Position numbers and translations under genes: made by a program. The notes under the pieces are model-generated. The model was not told the origin of the DNA, made no database searches, and worked only from the letters and a program-made list of their open reading frames with translations. A DNA stretch of 64,000 nt. Source: Opeltia flavorubescens (taxonomy: Eukaryota > Ascomycota > Lecanoromycetes > Teloschistales > Teloschistaceae). Numbering within the stretch: the first letter of the stretch is position 1; each line of letters begins with the position of its first letter. Of the stretch, positions 58,268 to 64,000 are shown piece after piece. The stretch lies in the NCBI GenBank assembly GCA_000442125.1, contig KE546975.1, positions 868,001 through 932,000 of the forward strand, read 5' to 3'.

Positions 58268-60306
58268 TCAACGTGTGCGGATGACTCCAGCCGCAACCAA
58301 TTTTTGGATCTAAAAATTCCATGAACATTAGCTGGGTAGGATGGAGGGATGGGATATATAAGGCTCACCTTCGACCTGATGTCTGCATTCTTCATGTGTT
58401 CCTGCAACGCTGCTGGGTCGCTCTTTGCTTGCTGCAAGATACTTTGCATTATGGGATCTTGCAAGATAGTCATAATCTGTCGTGTCTATTAGCATCAATA
58501 GCTTGAGCAGCGATAGACGGCAATGTCATACGTCTGGGTCTCTCTGGATTCGTTCCATCGTTTGCTCCTCCGTCTCGCCTTCCCGGCCTGAGAATTGCGC
58601 CTGCAAAGCTTTCTGCGACTGTTGCTCAATTTCTCTTGCGTTCTTTCCTCCTTCATCGTGAGCTGTCGCTTCTGCACATACATCAATGCATTTGTTGTAA
58701 TCCTTCATTGCAAACAGTGCCTGCGCTTTCCTTAGATATGCACGGATGAACTTGGGATCTTTTTGAATGGCCGTGTCGCAGTCGCTTACGGCACCAGGGA
58801 ACGTCATCAGTTTGATCAATGCAGCTGCACGATTCGAATAGCCTCGAGGATCCTCCGGTGCCCGTTTTGTCATCTCGCTGTAAGCTTCTACCGCGCCTGG
58901 CCAATCGGCTTCCTTAAATTTCTGGTTACCAAGCTCACGAGCCTTATCTGCTTCTTCGGGATTGACATATGCGTCTTTTTCCGCCTTGATCTGTGCTTTC
59001 TCAGCTGCCCGGAGCTTGTTGAGGATTTCCGGAGTGCGATGTTCTGTGAGTGACTTCTGGTAATTCAGGATTGCTTTCGGCAAGTCGCCAAGCTTCTCGT
59101 ACGAGGTGCCGATCCGACCAAATGCCCTGGGAGGGTAAGCATGACGCCCTGCTTCTGGAGATTGGTCGCTGACTTACTTCGCAATAATCTTGAAGTCTGC
59201 TAACACTTCTCGACCTTCCTCTATAGCTTTCTCGCAAGTAGTAATGGCGCTCTGATAATCTCCCTTCTCGAAATGTGCAGCGCTCAGATTAGTTAGATAG
59301 GTGATGTCATGGTAAATATCCCAAGCCTTGCTGTAGTGCTCAATAGCCGTGTCGAATTGACGCTTCTTATAATTTTCCGTCCCGAGCTTCTTCTCAGCCT
59401 CTGCTTCTTCTTTGGCTTTTTTCTTCGCGGCCGCTTCTTCGTCCTCTGGCTCCGGTTCTGGCTCCGGTTCCGGCGCCGACTTTGGAGTCTTCGCTGTTTC
59501 CGTAGCTTTGCTCGATGATGGACGAGCGTCCGGCATAGGTAAGTCCTCCTCAGCCTCTCTTACACTACTAGAAGCTGATGCGTTTCCGGCCGCGTCTCCT
59601 GGCCCGCCGAACGACATATCGATACCTAAGAGCACGCTCATAACCTGCATGAATCTTGGATCTCTCAATTCATCCCCAAAGCTATTGGGATTCTGTTTCA
59701 ACTTTTGAAGTTTTTGCATAAAGGAGGGGTCGGCCAGTAATGAGCTTGTTTTCGGGTTGCTGGCCAGTTTTTGCATCAGCTGTGGATCGTTGAATAGACC
59801 ACCAAGTCCACCAAGTCCACCATCACCACCCCCAGCACCATCTGCAGCGGCTTCGGCATCAATGGCACGCTTCACAGCGGCAAGCCCAGACTTCGCTTGG
59901 GCATAAGTAGGATCGAGCTTCAAAGCTTCCTCAAAAGCGTCATTGGCACCAACTATACTTCACGTCAGCGGGATAGTAGGTTCTGGCGTTTAGCGCTTAC
60001 GTAGATCTCCAGTGCCATGGAGGGCAACGCCCTTGCGTCCCCATCCTTTCGCCCAGTCAGGCTTGATCTCTGTTGTCTTATTCGCATCTTCGAGAGCTTT
60101 GTCATAATTTTTCAATGATGCATAAGCTGCAGACCGATTTGAATAAAGTACATGATCCGCGGACTGAGTCTCTAAGGCTTGAGAGAATTTGTCGCTGAGC
60201 AACGTCAGACAACTAAATGAAATGACTGGGGCTTGATTTACATTGCTTCCTCGAAATTCTTAGCCGCGAAGGCTTTGTTCCCTTCTGCTTTAAGAGCGTC
60301 CGCCAT
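58268..60306 (-). CDS. STI1: Hsp70/Hsp90 co-chaperone Sti1 (Hop)
   Basis: Adaptor that hands clients from Hsp70 to Hsp90. At least six exons join in frame to about 580 aa. The start at 60306 reads MADALKAEGNKAFAAKNFEE. TPR1 (about 1-110) includes HVLYSNRSAAYASLKNYDKA and PDWAKGWGRKGVALHGTGD. A Gly-rich linker and DP1 follow (FNDPQLMQKLASNPKTSSLL, RDPRFMQVMSVLLG). A low-complexity EPEPEPEPEDEE stretch precedes TPR2A (GTENYKKRQFDTAIEHYSKA, TNLSAAHFEKGDYQ). TPR2B has ARELGNQKFKEADWPGAVEA and GYSNRAAALIKL. DP2 ends with ILQDPIMQSILQQAKSDPAA and, after the last intron, IQKLVAAGVIRTR, the family's usual C-terminus. The Asn and Lys/Arg residues of the TPR carboxylate clamps are visible. Heat-shock control is suggested by a GAA/TTC element upstream. 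Confidence 0.95.
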
Positions 60307-60668
60307 GCTAGAAATCAGGAATGGACTTTCTAAAAAGACAATTGTGAAGAGTAGAATTGCAAATTAATAGCAATGCATAAATATTTGAGCCGACAGAAGC
60401 TTCTAGTTTTCAATTCGTCGTACCGACAGCGTGAGCCACCTAGCCTATTAAAGTTAGCTGTTAATAGTCATTATTCGCAATCTTATCATCAAAATCGCAC
60501 ATACCCCTGTCACTGTCTATATTGTCAATGTGATTTCGCTTTTATAAGATCACATGCCTTTGGTCTACCTATTACGCACTAAACTACTGACATATCTTGT
60601 AGTCAAGGATCCAAGTATCTCAAAGAAGGAGACTATTATGAGATCATAGACAGCATCCGAAAGGCAAC
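60307..60668. promoter_or_regulatory. Divergent promoter, STI1 / RPC34
   Basis: The 362 bp separate divergent STI1 (-) and RPC34 (+). The region is AT-rich and contains inverted GAA/TTC pentamer units near the STI1 start, listed separately. No gene is seen in it. Confidence 0.55.
60396..60403. promoter_or_regulatory. STI1: Candidate heat-shock element upstream of STI1
   Basis: GAAGCTTC is a perfect head-to-head pair of the nGAAn unit about 90 bp upstream of the STI1 start. It is followed with the right spacing by an imperfect unit and by TTC (bases to about 60411). A spaced GAA-n5-GAA pair lies at about 60345-60355. Yeast and fungal STI1 genes are Hsf1 targets, which makes the match meaningful, but short motifs also occur by chance. 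Confidence 0.35.
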
Positions 60669-61817
60669 ATGGACATCACTAATCCCCTTTCCTCGTCGAA
60701 CTCATCCCCTCAAGAAATCAAGAATGCCCTCTATGCCCGCTGTGCTTCACTACCGCCCGAGACCATTTTTTCCCAAGACGATCTCCTTAATCTCGCGATC
60801 ATCCCCAATAATGCGCTCGATCTTCTCCTTCAGTGTACAAAAAAGCTTACGCAAGAAGGCCTCTTTAAGCTTCTAAGCCGGGATGGCCGGGCTGTCTGGC
60901 GAGTGGTCAAGAAAGAAGATGCTCAAAAATATAAAACCTTGACCGCCGATGAAGCCCTCGTATACTCCTTGATCGAGTCCGCTGGTCGTGAAGGGATATG
61001 GAGTCGGATCCTGCGCAGCAAAAGCGGTTTACACATGACGGTCATGATGCGGTGCCTCAAGATTCTGGAGAGCAAAAGCTACATCAAACAGATCAAAACC
61101 GTCAAATTCCCTAATCGGAAGACGTACATGCTCGCTGGTTTACAACCGTCCGAAGACGTCACAGGTGGACCGTTCTACACCGATGGCGTCCTCGATGACG
61201 AATTTGTGCACCAGATGGCTAGGTGGGCGGAGCGATATATTGTGGGCAGGAGTTGGTATCATCGCCCTCTCGATACTCGACATCATAATCAACAACAGCA
61301 GCAGCCCCGTGACATCCAGAAATCCTCAAAACGCCAGCAGATATCGAAACAGAAGTTGGAATCGAAACGCAACTCTGCTCTTGAGTCATCCCCAGCTCCT
61401 GATCGCCAGAGTGGCGATGGTAAACAGCTTCTCCCTTTCCCTCCGGGCTACACCGGCTACCCTACCATCTCTGAAATCACTCGGGCAATCAATGACTCAA
61501 ATATCAGCCCCGTCACGATGAAAGAAGTCGAGATGAAACAGTTACTTGACATTCTTGTTTGGGACGGGCGGATAGAGAAGAACACATACACAAACGGCTA
61601 CAAGGCGGTCAGACAAGCTGCGCTTGCGGTTATCAGCGGGCAACGTGAAGCTGCCGACGCTAATGGCGGACAGGACACGGACATCGACTACGAAGGAAGA
61701 GGGAGCGCGTTGACGGAGGCGCCTTGTGGGCGTTGTCCTGTTCTTGCGTTCTGCGAAGAGGGGGGACCGGTAAATGCAAGGAGCTGTGAATATTTCGCCG
61801 AGTGGCTTGAAATATAA
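60669..61817 (+). CDS. RPC34: RNA polymerase III subunit RPC34/RPC6
   Basis: Subunit of the Pol III-specific RPC82/34/31 subcomplex needed for initiation and promoter opening with TFIIIB. An intronless ORF of 382 aa, longer than yeast and human (about 317 aa) because of a Gln/Lys/Ser-rich insert at about 205-250. Two winged-helix domains come first: LLLQCTKKLTQEGLFKLLSR with VWRVVKKEDA, then EALVYSLIESAGREGIWSRI and LRSKSGLH, MRCLKILESKSYIKQIKTVK. Next is the conserved GGPFYTDGVLDDEFV. A third winged helix follows the insert (YPTISEITRAINDSNIS, LLDILVWDGRIEK). The C-terminus has four Cys spaced as in the Fe-S cluster site of RPC39: CGRCPVLAFC and, ten residues on, the Cys of RSCEYFAEWL. The start ATG is the first in frame. 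Confidence 0.95.
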   Translation: MDITNPLSSSNSSPQEIKNALYARCASLPPETIFSQDDLLNLAIIPNNALDLLLQCTKKLTQEGLFKLLSRDGRAVWRVVKKEDAQKYKTLTADEALVYSLIESAGREGIWSRILRSKSGLHMTVMMRCLKILESKSYIKQIKTVKFPNRKTYMLAGLQPSEDVTGGPFYTDGVLDDEFVHQMARWAERYIVGRSWYHRPLDTRHHNQQQQQPRDIQKSSKRQQISKQKLESKRNSALESSPAPDRQSGDGKQLLPFPPGYTGYPTISEITRAINDSNISPVTMKEVEMKQLLDILVWDGRIEKNTYTNGYKAVRQAALAVISGQREAADANGGQDTDIDYEGRGSALTEAPCGRCPVLAFCEEGGPVNARSCEYFAEWLEI

Positions 61818-62145
61818 TGGAAGACAACATGATTATTGCAGCATGGCGATTATGGAGTAAGTAAAGATACCCAATGGAGGAAATTTTTGAAATGGAGCAA
61901 AGGCTACACTGCAAGAAAACCCACGGTGGTCGGAAATATGCCAATCTATTTATTTCTTGATTGTAGCATCAAACGATTGAGGTACCGCAGTATTTTAAAA
62001 ACAGTAGGGTTATCCAATTCGCGACGTTTTCCAGGGTATTCTTCATTCTCAACAAGCTGCTGCTCTTCATAGGTATTTCCTTGAATCCAACTACTTTCTC
62101 CTCCACTGCTTCGTCTCCTACAAGCATCCACCGTGTATAATCCGT
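61818..62145. other. Intergenic, convergent RPC34 / MFS gene
   Basis: Two genes end here, so this is their shared 3' region. It is AT-rich at 61.85-62.0 kb. No other feature was recognised. Confidence 0.5.
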
Positions 62146-64000
62146 TCACAAACTCTGATGGTTCATCGTCTCAATGGGGAAGAAACACATCGCCACAAAG
62201 GCCGCCAAGAACAGTCCACCTGACGCATAGATGGGCGCCTTGGGATTAGTCTGTCCTGCATTGACCGCGACAATAGGCGCGCAAAGACCTGCAATGCGAT
62301 TGAGGCAGGATGCGATACCAGTGCCTGTACCTCGATTTGGAGCGGGGAAGACTTCGGGTGTGCTGTTTAATTTTGTACTCTATCAGCAATGATCTGTGGG
62401 AAAAATAATATCACAGATAGACGGAAAGACCTTCCGATCGTTTGTGACCGGGCCTGTTGAACGACTTACTAAGCGTACAAAACCCCGTACATAATGTTCT
62501 GGAAAAATGCCTCTAGGCATGTGAAGCCAAGTTGGAAATCTGGATCCGACGAGATGGTGAAACAGAATACCAAGATGCCGGTTACGAGTGTGGAACCGGC
62601 AATCGTTCCCTTTCGACCAATGTACTTGATATTGACGGTATANTAAGCAATTAAAGATCCAGGAACACCGACAATGGATGTAATGGCGTAGTTACGGTAT
62701 ACGATACTCGGTGCAGTCGGCTGATTACTGGAAGAATTCGCAAGATATTGAGGTAGGAAAGCATTGAAGAGCGGGTAGGCCATTCCGATAGTGGTCCAGC
62801 AGAACCAGATGAGGCATGCTAAAAACAAGGTAAGTAATAGTCCAAGATGAAGGTAGGGGACCGGCCGGGTATGTTGAATCCCCAGCTAGTTTCCCAGCGT
62901 CGCGTCAGTCAAAGTAGAAACATTGACGTACTCATCAAGCCTAACTTTCTGGTAGCGAACAGCGGTGCAATTCTTTGGGTAGAGAACTTGTCGAGATTTC
63001 GCTTCATGATCTCTGATATGGAGAGCTGCTGCTTCTCCTCAGCAATGGCGGTGCCACCGATTTCGTTCAAAATCTCCTCGCTTAACCAAGTCGTCTTTTT
63101 GTTTTTATAGGCAACACCATGGACCGTTGCAACCGCTTCCGCCTGTCGACCGCGAGACAGCAAGAATTTCGGAGACTCGTAGAGGTGGAATAAGAAGAAG
63201 CGACACATGAACATGACGAACGTTATGGCCCCCAAAGTAATATTCATGTACCTCCAACCCTTGTCATCGGCATAGTTGGGAAGGAATCCCCAACCAACTG
63301 TTGGGAATCAGTACCACAATTGTCTAGGCTCTCTCGAGTCAAGCTTACCCAACGAAGAGATCAACTGTCCCACAGGCCACCAAACGGAAAGCATGGTCAA
63401 GAGACCGCTCGAAGCAAAAGGTAGAAATTCCAAGAACAATGCACTTGGAAATTGTCAGCGTTTCATCATTGGATGACTTAGAATTCAAGTTCGGTTACCC
63501 ATCCACTGGAAGCTGAAAGGGTGCATTAGCCGGGACGTCCGAACATAGGGGCCGGCGTGATCACACATACATTTCCGCCAACTCCCACGCCCAAGGCTGC
63601 AAACAAGCCGCACGTCCCAACCCATGTATTTCCACCACCAACAGCCAACCCAAAAACACCAGCGATGAAGAGCGTTGCATTGAATGCAAGCCGTCGACCG
63701 ATGACATCCGAAGCAATACCCCAGAAGGACGCACCGATACACAAGCCAATGAAGGTAGACATTGTAGTATAACGAACTCGAGTCTCCGACGGACCAAACG
63801 TAGATGTCAAGCCAGGCAGAGTCAAGGCAACGGCCTGAAGCCACATATTATCGGCAAGCCATCCAAAGCCGCACAAGACAAACAAACTCCATTGGTAAGT
63901 CCCCATGCCGATGTCCTGAATGGCTTTGTTGATGACTTTGGACTTTCGATCGTAAGATGTGTCATGGCCCGAAGCGGAGAGATCGAGTTCAATCTCTGCA
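62146..64000 (-). CDS. MFS transporter, sugar-porter/SV2-like (5' end cut by window)
   Basis: Twelve-helix secondary transporter; the substrate is not evident. The N-terminus lies beyond base 64000. What remains starts AEIELDLSASGHDTSYDRKS, then AIQDIGMGTYQWSLFVLCGF and GWLADNMWLQ (TM1). TM2-3 include the loop ASDVIGRRLAF, matching the MFS G-x-x-x-D-x-x-G-R-R motif. The conserved GVGGN continues as LPVDG and ALFLEFLPF only if a 14-nt exon (63499-63512) is included. Later parts are WWPVGQLISSLVGWGFLP, FLFHLYESPKFLLSRGR, the helix-6 linker, TCLIWFCWTTIGMAYPLFNA, and YTPEVFPAPNRGTGTGIASC near TM11. It ends TMNHQSL. At least six introns are inferred, including one of about 123 nt. One codon has an N (62642). 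The ESPKFLLSRG and PEVFP motifs place it with fungal sugar-porter-like MFS proteins. Confidence 0.88.

Noticed and set aside
59412-59520. GC-rich tandem repeat of Ser/Gly codons on the plus strand
   Set aside because: It is the reverse of the EPEPEPE stretch in STI1, a coding low-complexity run and not an independent repeat element.
1-64000. CRISPR arrays, transposases, viral remnants or a secondary-metabolite cluster
   Set aside because: No repeat-spacer pattern, no transposase, integrase or reverse-transcriptase motif, and no polyketide, peptide or terpene synthase was seen in any frame.

Overview
The window is nuclear DNA from a filamentous ascomycete (Pezizomycotina). The evidence is short GT-AG introns of about 45-125 nt (one of 461 nt) with CTGAC/CTAAC-like branch sites, compact genes on both strands, and a set of typical Pezizomycotina proteins: HMG-CoA reductase with a sterol-sensing domain, two Zn(II)2Cys6 regulators, the Spa2 polarisome scaffold, a TINA-like protein, an FCY-type permease and a DOMON-b561 protein. 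The class cannot be fixed from sequence alone. Gene models below were built by joining ORFs at splice sites that keep frame and restore known motifs. Five single N bases are present (near 6914, 9433, 15779, 54838, 62642).

Layout. 1-9.6 kb: 5' part of an ENT3-type epsin (-), HMG-CoA reductase (-), a lysine-rich small protein (-), nicotinamidase (-) and Tom6 (+). 9.6-18.7 kb: a Zn2Cys6 regulator (-), a 4.7-kb gene-poor gap and L-rhamnonate dehydratase (+). 19-24.7 kb: NUP85 (-) and a TINA-like coiled-coil gene (+) sharing a 295-bp divergent promoter. 24.7-28.3 kb: a second gene-poor gap. 28.3-36.4 kb: DOMON-cytochrome b561 (+), SPA2 (+) and purine-cytosine permease (+). 36.6-42 kb: a SNF2/ERCC6L2-like ATPase (-), exosome subunit RRP41 (+) and a cyclophilin with a mitochondrial-type leader (-). 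42.8-50.2 kb: a second Zn2Cys6 regulator (-), a secreted LicD-like protein (-) and UDP-glucose pyrophosphorylase (-). 51.5-64 kb: an unrecognised single-pass membrane protein (-), a tricalbin (-), the STI1 co-chaperone (-), Pol III subunit RPC34 (+) and the 3' part of an MFS transporter (-).

Most genes are unrelated housekeeping functions and I see no biosynthetic, CRISPR, viral or transposon system. Joint action is plausible for a few: Ent3 (trans-Golgi/endosome traffic), tricalbin (ER-plasma membrane contacts) and Spa2 (polarity) all serve tip growth; HMG-CoA reductase feeds sterols; UDP-glucose pyrophosphorylase supplies wall glucan precursors. The most notable details are structural: a 14-nt microexon in the MFS gene, a DOMON-b561 intron whose only frame-preserving acceptor is GG instead of AG, stop-free multiple-of-three introns in both Zn2Cys6 regulators (one splitting the zinc cluster), and candidate alternative N-termini in UGP1 and the cyclophilin.
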